Both the position numbers and the translations under genes were made by a program. Shown here one piece after another: positions 9,124-17,557 of a DNA stretch of 64,000 nt (within the stretch, counting starts at the first letter, position 1; every line of letters begins with the position of its first letter). Origin of the DNA: Flagellimonas maritima (lineage in GTDB: Bacteria; Bacteroidota; Bacteroidia; Flavobacteriales; Flavobacteriaceae); the NCBI RefSeq assembly GCF_003269425.1, contig NZ_CP030104.1:310001-374000 (forward strand), given 5' to 3'. The notes beneath the pieces were generated by a model that did no database searches, was not told the origin of the DNA, and worked only from the letters and a program-made list of their open reading frames with translations.

Positions 9124-11031
9124 ATGAATAACCACTATCAAGAAGACCTAAGGTTTGAAAAAATTCAGACCATCATCCATGAGGATTCAAATATTGCTTC
9201 ACTATCTGTAGCAAACGAAATTGCAAGCTTGATCAACCAAAAACAGAAACAGGGCAAACATGCTGTTCTTGGATTGGCAACAGGTTCTACCCCTACAAAA
9301 ATGTATGATTACCTGGTTCAATTTCATAAAGAAGGTAGGTTAAGTTTTAAAAATGTTATAACCTTTAATCTTGACGAATACTTTCCAATGGAGCCAGACT
9401 CCATCCATAGTTACGTAAGGTTCATGAACGAACATCTTTTTGACCATATAGATATTGAACGCCACAATATCCACATTCCAAATGGTAACCTCAATAGAGA
9501 TGAAGTTCGTAAATACTGTGAGGACTATGAACAAAAAATCCAAAACGTAGGTGGATTGGATATACAGGTTCTTGGTATCGGTAGAACAGGACACATTGGT
9601 TTCAACGAACCAGGTTCCGCTCTAAACAGTAAAACACGATTGATACGTCTTGACCGAGTCACCAGATTGGATGCGGCCAGTGATTTTTTTGGTGAAGAAA
9701 ACGTTCCCAAAAGAGCAATCACAATGGGGGTTGGAACTATTATGGATGCTAAAAAAATCATCCTAATGGCATGGGGCGAAGGAAAATCTGAAATCATAAA
9801 ACAAGCAGTTGAAGGTAAAATAAGGGAATCGGTCCCCGCTACCTTTTTACAGCACCATGAAAATTGTGAGTTTGTATTGGATGGAGCAGCTGCATCATCA
9901 CTTACCAGAATGAAGACGCCTTGGCTGGTAACCGATTGCGATTGGGACGATAGCCTAATCAAGAGTGCTACAATTTGGTTGTCAGAAAAATTGGGTAAAG
10001 CCATACTTAAATTGACCAACGAAGATTATAACGAGTATGGGATGGGCAACTTGGTCGCAGAGATTGGTTCTGCAGAACAGATTAATCTAAAAGTTTTCAA
10101 TCAATTGCAACACACCATTACAGGTTGGCCGGGCGGAAAGCCAAATGCGGATGATAGCCAGAGACCTGAACGTGCAGCGCCACATCCAAAAACGTCACTA
10201 ATATTTAGCCCGCACCCTGATGATGATGTGATTTCAATGGGCGGGACACTGTTAAGATTGGTAGATCAGGCACATAATGTGCACGTAGCATACCAAACCT
10301 CTGGAAATATTGCTGTGTTTGATGATGAAGTCATTCGCTTTTTGGATTTTGCTACCGATATCCAAAAAGATGATAAGGAACTTAAAAAACAAGTAAAGAA
10401 GGTCCGTGAATTCTTGGCCAATAAAAAACCTGGAGAAATAGACAGTGCCGAGATACAACACTATAAAGGCCTCATAAGAAAAAGCGAAGCATTGGCAGCC
10501 TGTAGGTACTGTGGGGTGAAAGAAAAAAATGCCCATTTCCTCAACCTTCCTTTTTACGAAACGGGAGCCATTCGCAAAAAACCCTATTCAGATGAGGATA
10601 TACAAATAACGTATGATTTATTAAATACTATAAAACCACATCAGATATTTGCCGCTGGTGATCTTTCCGATCCACATGGAACACATAGGGTCTGTCTGGA
10701 AGTTGTATTTAAGACCTTGGAGCGATTAAAAGAAGAAAGGGCGGAATGGGTCAGGAATTGCTATGTATGGCTTTATCGAGGTGCATGGCAAGAATGGGAA
10801 ATAGCAGATATGGAAATGGCAGTTCCCATTGGACCAAAAGACATGGCCAGAAAGAAAAATGCAATTTTTAAGCATCAATCACAAAAGGATAGTGCCATGT
10901 TCCCCGGTAATGATGAAAGGGAATTCTGGGAGCGTGCCGAACAAAGAAACAAAAAGACCGCAAACCGATACAATGCACTCGGTATGGCAGAATATGAAGC
11001 TATGGAGGGCTTTGTAAGATATAATTTTTAA
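9124..11031 (+). CDS. nagB: Glucosamine-6-phosphate deaminase fused to a PIG-L/LmbE-type deacetylase domain
   Basis: A 635-residue two-domain protein. Residues 30-290 are a NagB deaminase/isomerase (GlcN-6-P to fructose-6-P plus ammonia): GLATGSTPTKMY, TFNLDEY with Asp84, and GIGRTGHIGFNEPGS with His157 and Glu162. The position of E. coli Asp141 is Thr155. Residues 355-635 are a PIG-L/LmbE zinc deacetylase domain with SPHPDDD (His364, Asp366, Asp367) and DPHGTHR (His518, His521). NagB alone is about 266 residues, so this is a true fusion. No nagA is seen in the window, so the second domain could remove the acetyl group from GlcNAc-6-P before deamination (inference). It lies 27 bp before susC and is probably cotranscribed with it. 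Confidence 0.9.
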   Translation: MNNHYQEDLRFEKIQTIIHEDSNIASLSVANEIASLINQKQKQGKHAVLGLATGSTPTKMYDYLVQFHKEGRLSFKNVITFNLDEYFPMEPDSIHSYVRFMNEHLFDHIDIERHNIHIPNGNLNRDEVRKYCEDYEQKIQNVGGLDIQVLGIGRTGHIGFNEPGSALNSKTRLIRLDRVTRLDAASDFFGEENVPKRAITMGVGTIMDAKKIILMAWGEGKSEIIKQAVEGKIRESVPATFLQHHENCEFVLDGAAASSLTRMKTPWLVTDCDWDDSLIKSATIWLSEKLGKAILKLTNEDYNEYGMGNLVAEIGSAEQINLKVFNQLQHTITGWPGGKPNADDSQRPERAAPHPKTSLIFSPHPDDDVISMGGTLLRLVDQAHNVHVAYQTSGNIAVFDDEVIRFLDFATDIQKDDKELKKQVKKVREFLANKKPGEIDSAEIQHYKGLIRKSEALAACRYCGVKEKNAHFLNLPFYETGAIRKKPYSDEDIQITYDLLNTIKPHQIFAAGDLSDPHGTHRVCLEVVFKTLERLKEERAEWVRNCYVWLYRGAWQEWEIADMEMAVPIGPKDMARKKNAIFKHQSQKDSAMFPGNDEREFWERAEQRNKKTANRYNALGMAEYEAMEGFVRYNF

Positions 11032-11058
11032 CTCTAATTAATTAAACTCAACTACTCT

Positions 11059-14000
11059 ATGAAAAAAATGCATTTAAATTTAGGAAGGCTATTGCTTTTC
11101 CTGCCTTTATTGATTCTGTTTTGTTCCAGCGCAATTGCTTATGGACAGAACGATCAATATACGATTACAGGAACAGTGACAGATGCCGCAAATGGAACTC
11201 CAATACCTGGAGCTTCTGTATTTATTGAAAACACTTCTTTTGGAAGTGTAACAGATTTTGATGGGAACTATACTTTCGTTGCAAATTTATCCTCGGGCAA
11301 TTATACCCTTGTAGCTAGCTATTTGGGATTTTCATCTTCAAAATCTGAACTTAGTTTCGGATCAAGTAGTTCTGTAAGTGCTGATTTTGTTCTCACAGAA
11401 GATTTGTTAAATTTGGACGAAGTGGTAGTAACGGGATCAACAGTAGTACAAGAAAGAAAAAAACTGGGTAACGCCGTAACTACCGTAAAAAGTGTAGAAC
11501 TTTTAAAAGCTGATCCTATTAACGTTACTTCTGCAATACAGGGTAAAGTTCCTGGCGCACAGATAACACAGAACTCAGGTGATCCAGCGGGGGGATTTTC
11601 CATCAGGTTAAGAGGTCCAAGTACTATTAGCGGATCTTCAGAACCTTTATATATAGTTGATGGTGTTATTGCAAGTAACTTAACAACGAATGTAACAAAT
11701 CTTAACGTCAGCGCGGGAGATGCGAGTCCTGGCCAAAACAGAATGGTGGACATCAATCCAAATGATATTCAGGATATTAATATTCTGAACGGTTCAGCCG
11801 CTGCTGCTATTTATGGATCACGTGCTTCTAATGGTGTTGTTGTAATTACAACTAAAAGAGGAACCAATATGGTAGACGGTCCTGAAATCTTTTTTAAGAC
11901 ATCTTTTAATGTAAATGATTTAAGGAAAGAAGTTGATGTAAATTTGAGAGGTGAACAGTTTGGAGGGGAAGATGTAAGACTTTGGCCAATATTTGGTAGA
12001 GATGCTGAAGGCAATACAACCCCTTTCGCAAATCTTCTGACAAATAAAGTAGACGTACAACGTTTTGATTACCAAGATTTGATTTTCCAAACGGGCCTTG
12101 GTACCGATAACTACTTATCAATCAGGGATGGTAACGAAAAAATGGGTTACGCGGCATCGGTGGGATATTTATCCAATGAAGGTATTATTAAGAATACAAA
12201 ATACAATAGACTTTCTGCTAGACTCAATTTTAACCATTCCGTCAATGATTGGCTTTCTTATAATGTAGGTCTTTATTTTATGAATAGCTCATCCGATGAA
12301 AAACCTGATGGTAATGTTTTTTGGAGTCCTATAAATTCTGTCAATATTACCAATAATATTTACGATGCATCTCAAAGAGACTCAAACGGAAATCTACAGA
12401 GCGTGGAGCCAACAAGAGTCAACCCATTGTCAATTATTGAAGACTTTGATATTACTCAAGATGTTACTAGGTTCATTCCTAATTTGACGGTATCCTTGAG
12501 ACCAACTGATTTTTTAACAATAGATCAGATTTTGGGTATGGATACCTATAAGCAAGAAGGTAATATTTCAATTCCAATCTATCCTTATGAGCCTGTAAAT
12601 GCAGCATATTTTAATCAAGGGTATCAAGGTAATGCCGAAGCAACGGTTTTCAATTGGAATTATGATATAAATGCCACGTTTGACTTTGATATCACCAACA
12701 ATATCAATTCACAGACCATTGTTGGATACAATTTTCAATCCAGTAGCGTAGAAGATTCTGGAACTCAAGGAAGGGATTTAGATGCCAACGGTGTACCTAC
12801 AGTTCCTTTACAACCACAATTTGGTGATGATAGATTAGATATTTTTGGAGGATTTATTCAAGAAACTTTATCGTTCAGTGATAGATATTTTTTAACATTT
12901 GCTGGAAGGGTTGATGGAGCAACAAACTTTGACCCAGACAAAAGAACAAACTTCTATCCAAAGGTTTCAGGTTCCTATGTATTATCAAGCGAGCCCTTTT
13001 GGGAAAATTCAGGCATATCCAATGTAATTAATTCAGCAAGAATACGTACATCTTATGGTGAAGCGGGAAATTTAACTGCTGTAGGTCCTTATGCAAGATT
13101 CGGTAGATATAACCCGAACGAATTTCAAGGTACAACGACCTTGAGCCAATCCAGTGCACTTGGTAACGAAGATTTGGAAGTGGAGCGATTGAAAGAATTT
13201 GAAATTGGTACAGATCTCAGCTTATTCGATAACAGAGCTTCTATATTGTTCACTTACTACAATCAGCAAATATCAGATCTAATTGTTCAACGTACATTAG
13301 CGCCATCTGAAGGAGGTCTTTCCAGATTTGAAAACGTTGGGAGCATGAAAAACAATGGTTTGGAAATTTACCTGAGAGTTACTCCTATTAGAACAGATAA
13401 CTTAAAATGGGATTTAAATTTCAACTTCTCCAGAAATAGAAATGAAGTTATCGCAACTACAGGCGGACCAATATCCATTGCAACTGTTAGTGGAGCTCCA
13501 CCACAGGTAAGAGAAGGTGAACCGCTAGGGGTATTTTTCGGAACTTATTTTGCAAGAAATGATGACGGTAGTTTATTATTGACCGAAGATGGTTTACCTC
13601 AACAGGAAAGAGGTGATGCCTTGGCGGGAACAATTCAAAGAGATGAAGACGGACAACCAACTGGCGATCCGCTGAGAAGGGTAATCGGTGATCCAAACCC
13701 AGATTATCTTTTGGGAATAGGAACAGATTTACAATACAAGCAATTTTCTTTCTCTATGCTATGGGAGTCTGTACAAGGTTTTGATGTTTTTGATGCTGAT
13801 AAACGTACCAGACAAGGTGTTGGTGTAGGAAGGTTGGCAGAGCAAGAATTATCAGGAGAATTGCCAAGAGGCTATATATCTTCAATCTATCCTATACAAG
13901 AGTTTAGAATGGAAGACGGTTCATTTGTAAAACTGCGCGAGGTATCCTTAGGTTATACTTTTCCAGAATTATTTAAAGGTGTGAAAAACTTTACAGTGGC

Positions 14001-14154
14001 TCTAAAAGGAAGAAACTTGATTTCCATTGACAACTTCTTTAGTTATGATCCAGAAACAAATGCTGGTGGGCAATCAAATTTGTTACGTGCTGTGAACTTT
14101 GGAAACGTTCCAATTCCGAGAACTTTTATTTTATCACTAAGCGCAAATTTCTAA
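11059..14154 (+). CDS. SusC/RagA-family TonB-dependent outer-membrane transporter
   Basis: A 1031-residue outer-membrane protein. It has a signal peptide (hydrophobic run LLLFLPLLILFCSSAIA), then a carboxypeptidase-regulatory-like domain at about residues 35-115 (TITGTVTDAANGTPIPGASV). The plug follows at about 118-240, with LDEVVVTGS, GKVPGAQITQNSGDPAGG, SEPLYIVDGV and the SusC signature AAAIYGSRASNGVVVITTK. The rest is a beta-barrel ending in an aromatic residue (SLSANF). SusC proteins import oligomers with a SusD partner, here the next gene. Because it lies between nagB and peptidoglycan-recycling genes, the cargo is predicted to be amino-sugar or peptidoglycan fragments. Confidence 0.93.
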   Translation: MKKMHLNLGRLLLFLPLLILFCSSAIAYGQNDQYTITGTVTDAANGTPIPGASVFIENTSFGSVTDFDGNYTFVANLSSGNYTLVASYLGFSSSKSELSFGSSSSVSADFVLTEDLLNLDEVVVTGSTVVQERKKLGNAVTTVKSVELLKADPINVTSAIQGKVPGAQITQNSGDPAGGFSIRLRGPSTISGSSEPLYIVDGVIASNLTTNVTNLNVSAGDASPGQNRMVDINPNDIQDINILNGSAAAAIYGSRASNGVVVITTKRGTNMVDGPEIFFKTSFNVNDLRKEVDVNLRGEQFGGEDVRLWPIFGRDAEGNTTPFANLLTNKVDVQRFDYQDLIFQTGLGTDNYLSIRDGNEKMGYAASVGYLSNEGIIKNTKYNRLSARLNFNHSVNDWLSYNVGLYFMNSSSDEKPDGNVFWSPINSVNITNNIYDASQRDSNGNLQSVEPTRVNPLSIIEDFDITQDVTRFIPNLTVSLRPTDFLTIDQILGMDTYKQEGNISIPIYPYEPVNAAYFNQGYQGNAEATVFNWNYDINATFDFDITNNINSQTIVGYNFQSSSVEDSGTQGRDLDANGVPTVPLQPQFGDDRLDIFGGFIQETLSFSDRYFLTFAGRVDGATNFDPDKRTNFYPKVSGSYVLSSEPFWENSGISNVINSARIRTSYGEAGNLTAVGPYARFGRYNPNEFQGTTTLSQSSALGNEDLEVERLKEFEIGTDLSLFDNRASILFTYYNQQISDLIVQRTLAPSEGGLSRFENVGSMKNNGLEIYLRVTPIRTDNLKWDLNFNFSRNRNEVIATTGGPISIATVSGAPPQVREGEPLGVFFGTYFARNDDGSLLLTEDGLPQQERGDALAGTIQRDEDGQPTGDPLRRVIGDPNPDYLLGIGTDLQYKQFSFSMLWESVQGFDVFDADKRTRQGVGVGRLAEQELSGELPRGYISSIYPIQEFRMEDGSFVKLREVSLGYTFPELFKGVKNFTVALKGRNLISIDNFFSYDPETNAGGQSNLLRAVNFGNVPIPRTFILSLSANF

Positions 14155-14164
14155 TAAGAAAACA

Positions 14165-15475
14165 ATGAAAAATATAAATAAAATTTTTATAGCAATTACC
14201 TTTTTCTCTGTCATTGTATCTTGTGACAAAGAATTTATAGATCCGATTAACATTTCCGATCCAGAAGTTGAAGGAAGTGTTGAAAACCTTGTTAAGCTTA
14301 TAAATGGAATCCAGCAACGTTTCAGTACTGACCGTGCAGGTGCTAAATATACAACGGTTACTGCATCTGGATTAACTGCTGACGAATTGAGATTGATCAA
14401 CCCTGGTAACTTAGGAGAAGCCGAATTAACAAATGGTGGCAATGAAATTTCCATCAACAACGGTGTTATTAGAAGTATGTGGGGAGGAATTATGCTAGTT
14501 CGAAATGAATCCTTGACTGTATTTGAAAGTGCTGATGCTGCGGCAGCAGACGAAGCAGAAGCCAATAGTCTAAAAGCTTATGCATTGTTTTATGAAGCTT
14601 TGGCGAATGGAACGCTAATTAGATTTTTTGAACAAGTACCTCTGGCGACCGAACAAAACGCAGAGTTTAACAGTAGAGCAGAAGTATTGGCTGATGCAAT
14701 AAGTAATTTAAATATTGCTTTAGGATATGTCCAGAATGGTATTTCTTCATCCGTATCTTCAGGTGTTTTCCAATCTGTAGATTTGGAGAATTCTATCCAA
14801 GCATTACTTGCAAGATATCATTTAATGGCAGGTAACTATGCAGAAGCGGTTACAGCCGCAAATGCTGTTGACCTATCAGTACAATCTACTTGGTCATATG
14901 ATGCGGCGATACCAAATCCTATTGCCGAAACTTACGGGACCAACAATGTTGTTGAAGCAAAAGACGATGAATTTGGACTGCCGGATGACCTCTTACCAGA
15001 CCCAGACGATGAACGTGTTGATTTCTACGTTACCATTGCGAATGACCCTTCTACAAATGAAGATGCATTTTTTGCAGTTGGTTTCTTTGATGATAATTTA
15101 GATGAGATTCCTGTTTATCTTCCTGGTGAAATGCTATTGATTGAAGCGGAAGCATTGGCCAGGCAAGGTCAAGTTCCTCAGGCTATCACAGTATTGAACG
15201 AGGTATTGACAAAAACCGCTGCGGAAGATGCCTTTGGAGTTGGTGCTAATTTACCTCCTTATGCGGGGGCAGCAACCGAAGAAGCAGTTTTGGAAGAAAT
15301 CTATAGAAATAGACGTATTGAATTATTTTTAAGTGGAATGTCACTAGAAGATAGTAGAAGATTTAATAGACCAGGTCCAGGTGACGCCAATTCTGAGCGA
15401 AACAGGAATTATTATCCATATCCAGATACGGAAAGGGACAATAATACCAATACCCCGCCTGATCCAACAAATTAA
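14165..15475 (+). CDS. SusD/RagB-family outer-membrane lipoprotein
   Basis: A 436-residue lipoprotein with lipobox VIVSC (Cys20), starting 10 bp after susC. It has SusD features: an N-terminal region beginning EFIDPINISDPE, TPR-like helices (about 125-250: KAYALFYEALANGTLIRFF, LLARYHLMAGNYAEAVTAA) and a C-terminal segment with the PGEMLLIEAEALARQG and EEIYRNRRIELFLSG helices typical of the family. SusD proteins cap the SusC barrel and bind the glycan. It is shorter than the usual 480-550 residues and acidic. It is followed by a strong terminator, so it ends the first transcription segment. Confidence 0.88.
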   Translation: MKNINKIFIAITFFSVIVSCDKEFIDPINISDPEVEGSVENLVKLINGIQQRFSTDRAGAKYTTVTASGLTADELRLINPGNLGEAELTNGGNEISINNGVIRSMWGGIMLVRNESLTVFESADAAAADEAEANSLKAYALFYEALANGTLIRFFEQVPLATEQNAEFNSRAEVLADAISNLNIALGYVQNGISSSVSSGVFQSVDLENSIQALLARYHLMAGNYAEAVTAANAVDLSVQSTWSYDAAIPNPIAETYGTNNVVEAKDDEFGLPDDLLPDPDDERVDFYVTIANDPSTNEDAFFAVGFFDDNLDEIPVYLPGEMLLIEAEALARQGQVPQAITVLNEVLTKTAAEDAFGVGANLPPYAGAATEEAVLEEIYRNRRIELFLSGMSLEDSRRFNRPGPGDANSERNRNYYPYPDTERDNNTNTPPDPTN

Positions 15476-15521
15476 ACAACATTAATTTTGAGTTAGTTGT
15501 TAGTTTCAATTTAATCAAGCG

Positions 15522-15557
15522 AAAAGGCCTACATTTAGTCCACGGTAGGCCTTTTTT
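15522..15557 (+). terminator. Rho-independent terminator after susD
   Basis: AAAAGGCCTAC (15522-15532) pairs perfectly with GTAGGCCTTTT (15545-15555) across a 12-base loop and runs into a T tract. It stands 46 bp after the susD stop and only 13 bp before the next start codon, so it separates, or attenuates between, two halves of the locus. Confidence 0.85.
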
Positions 15558-15569
15558 AGTTACTATAAT

Positions 15570-17072
15570 ATGCAAAGAATCTGTTACATCGTTCTTCTAC
15601 TCTGCTGTATATCATGTAGTACATACAAAAAAAGCAATGCGCCCAAAAAAGAATTTAGAGGCGTATGGATTGCAACAGTTGTAAACATCGACTGGCCAAA
15701 AAATGCCAATGACGATTCTGCAAAACAGAAAAAGGATTTTTTGAAAATCCTTGATTTTTATCAAAAGCTTAATTTCAATGCAGCTATTGTTCAGATACGA
15801 ACAGCTGGCGACGCATTTTATAAGACAAATTTGGCTCCTTGGTCCAAATACTTAACCGGAAAAGAAGGCGAGGCCCCCAAAGACTTTAACGAACCTTTAA
15901 ACTGGATGATAGCAGAGACCCATAAGCGTGGAATGGAATTTCATGCATGGCTGAATCCCTATAGGGCCACTTTTAATTTGGATACACTTTCACTTTCAAA
16001 AGAGCACGATTTTTACAAGCATCCAGATTGGATGCTCAAGTATGGAAAAAAATACTATTATAATCCTGGCTTGCCAGAAGTGCAACACAAGCTGACCAAC
16101 ATAATTACAGAAATCGTTACAGATTATCCTGTGGATGCAATCCATTTTGATGATTATTTCTACCCCTATAAAATTAAAGATGAAGTTTTTAACGACAGTA
16201 TCACTTTTAAGACCTACGGTTTACAAAACCAAAGGTTGGATGACTGGCGAAGAAGCAATGTAGACTCGTTGGTAAAAAAAGTACATAGATCCATCAGAAA
16301 AAATAAACCATGGGTTCAATTTGGAATCAGCCCTTTTGGAGTATGGAAAAATAAAAGTACAGATCCCAAAGGATCGGACACAAAGGCGGGGCAAACCACT
16401 TATGAAGATTTATATGCCGACCCACTGTTATGGATTGAAAAAGGGTGGATCGATTATTTGGTTCCGCAAGCCTATTGGAGCATGGATTATGACCCTGCTT
16501 CGCACAGAACAATAGCAACTTGGTGGGCCAATACCATAGAGAACACTAATCTTTATATGGGAAACGGTCCCTATAAAATCAAGAACAATACAGATAAAGC
16601 CTGGAACAAAAAGAAAGAAATCCCAAAACAGATAGCGTTCGCCAGAGAAGAGCCAAATATTACAGGGAATGTTTTTTTTAGTGCTAAATCATTATTGGGA
16701 CAAAACGAAAATGTAACAAAAATCTTAAAAAGGAAATTTTATAGATTTCCTGCACAAAACCCAGATGGCCTGGTGAAGTCAAAAAGAAACGTCCCAAAGC
16801 CTAAAATTGAATCCATACAAGTAAATGAAACCAATATTAGAATAAACACGGTACATAAAGACAGTATTCCCCGATTTCTTCAGTTTTACCTAAAGCTGGA
16901 CTCCAATGAAAAGTTGCTTATTAAAAAAAGTTACCTTTCCGAAAATGAAAATTTGAACACGACCCAAATTCAATTACCAAAAAGTCAGCTTAAGAATATG
17001 ATGGTAGTTTCGGTAATCGATGCCTATGGAAATGAAAGTGAATTGCAGCCATTGAAACTAAAATCAGACTGA
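15570..17072 (+). CDS. GHL10-family (DUF187) glycosyl hydrolase-like lipoprotein, DigH/YngK type
   Basis: A 500-residue lipoprotein (lipobox CCISC, Cys16). The GHL10/DUF187 TIM-barrel covers about residues 28-390: EFRGVWIATVVNIDWPKN, FNAAIVQIRTAGDAFY, MEFHAWLNPYRATFN, VDAIHFDDYFYPY, VQFGISPFGVWKN and YLVPQAYWSMDY. The C-terminal 110 residues look like a beta-sandwich. The characterised E. coli member DigH (formerly YddW) is an outer-membrane lipoprotein that cleaves peptide-free peptidoglycan glycan strands. That activity would fit the recycling genes around it (inference by family and context). The gene starts 13 bp after the terminator. Confidence 0.87.
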   Translation: MQRICYIVLLLCCISCSTYKKSNAPKKEFRGVWIATVVNIDWPKNANDDSAKQKKDFLKILDFYQKLNFNAAIVQIRTAGDAFYKTNLAPWSKYLTGKEGEAPKDFNEPLNWMIAETHKRGMEFHAWLNPYRATFNLDTLSLSKEHDFYKHPDWMLKYGKKYYYNPGLPEVQHKLTNIITEIVTDYPVDAIHFDDYFYPYKIKDEVFNDSITFKTYGLQNQRLDDWRRSNVDSLVKKVHRSIRKNKPWVQFGISPFGVWKNKSTDPKGSDTKAGQTTYEDLYADPLLWIEKGWIDYLVPQAYWSMDYDPASHRTIATWWANTIENTNLYMGNGPYKIKNNTDKAWNKKKEIPKQIAFAREEPNITGNVFFSAKSLLGQNENVTKILKRKFYRFPAQNPDGLVKSKRNVPKPKIESIQVNETNIRINTVHKDSIPRFLQFYLKLDSNEKLLIKKSYLSENENLNTTQIQLPKSQLKNMMVVSVIDAYGNESELQPLKLKSD

Positions 17073-17074
17073 TT

Positions 17075-17557
17075 ATGCAAGATATGCTTGTTAGGCTTTT
17101 AGATTTACCAGATATCGCTAAAGAGGAAGATTTTCTTTTGAAAACCGAAGATATTGTAATTAAAAGACCCATTGCACCTGAGAAAAGCATAGTCACATCT
17201 TGGGTAACATCCAATTTTAGCACTAATTGGGCCGATGAGGTTGATGTAGCTTTTGCCAATCTTCCCGTTAATTGTTATATCGCGCAACGTGGACAGTCAA
17301 TTTTGGGTTTTGCGTGTTTCGAATGTACCTCAAAGAATTTTTTTGGCCCAACGGGTGTACTCGCATCAGAACGTGGAAAAAGTATTGGGAAAGTACTTCT
17401 CGTAAAATCGCTCGATGCATTAAAAGAAATGGGGTATGCCTATGCAATCATAGGAGGTGTAGGTCCAGTATCATATTATGAAAAAACAGTACATGCCCGT
17501 ACTATTGAAAAATCGGAAAAAAGCATCTATCAAAACTTGTTAAAACATCCAAAATGA
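17075..17557 (+). CDS. GNAT-family N-acetyltransferase
   Basis: A 160-residue cytoplasmic protein with a GNAT fold. The acetyl-CoA pyrophosphate loop is at residues 92-102 (ASERGKSIGKV, the R/QxxGxG/A pattern), followed by a helix (LLVKSLDALKEMG) and the strand YAIIGGVGPVSYYEK. It starts 2 bases after the GHL10 stop and its end overlaps the ampG-like start by ATGA, so translation is probably coupled. The substrate is unknown; an amino sugar or muropeptide amine is suggested only by position. Confidence 0.85.
   Translation: MQDMLVRLLDLPDIAKEEDFLLKTEDIVIKRPIAPEKSIVTSWVTSNFSTNWADEVDVAFANLPVNCYIAQRGQSILGFACFECTSKNFFGPTGVLASERGKSIGKVLLVKSLDALKEMGYAYAIIGGVGPVSYYEKTVHARTIEKSEKSIYQNLLKHPK

Noticed and set aside
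9525..10019. A 164-codon minus-strand frame inside nagB
   Set aside because: It lies fully within a conserved two-domain enzyme and has no recognisable protein pattern.
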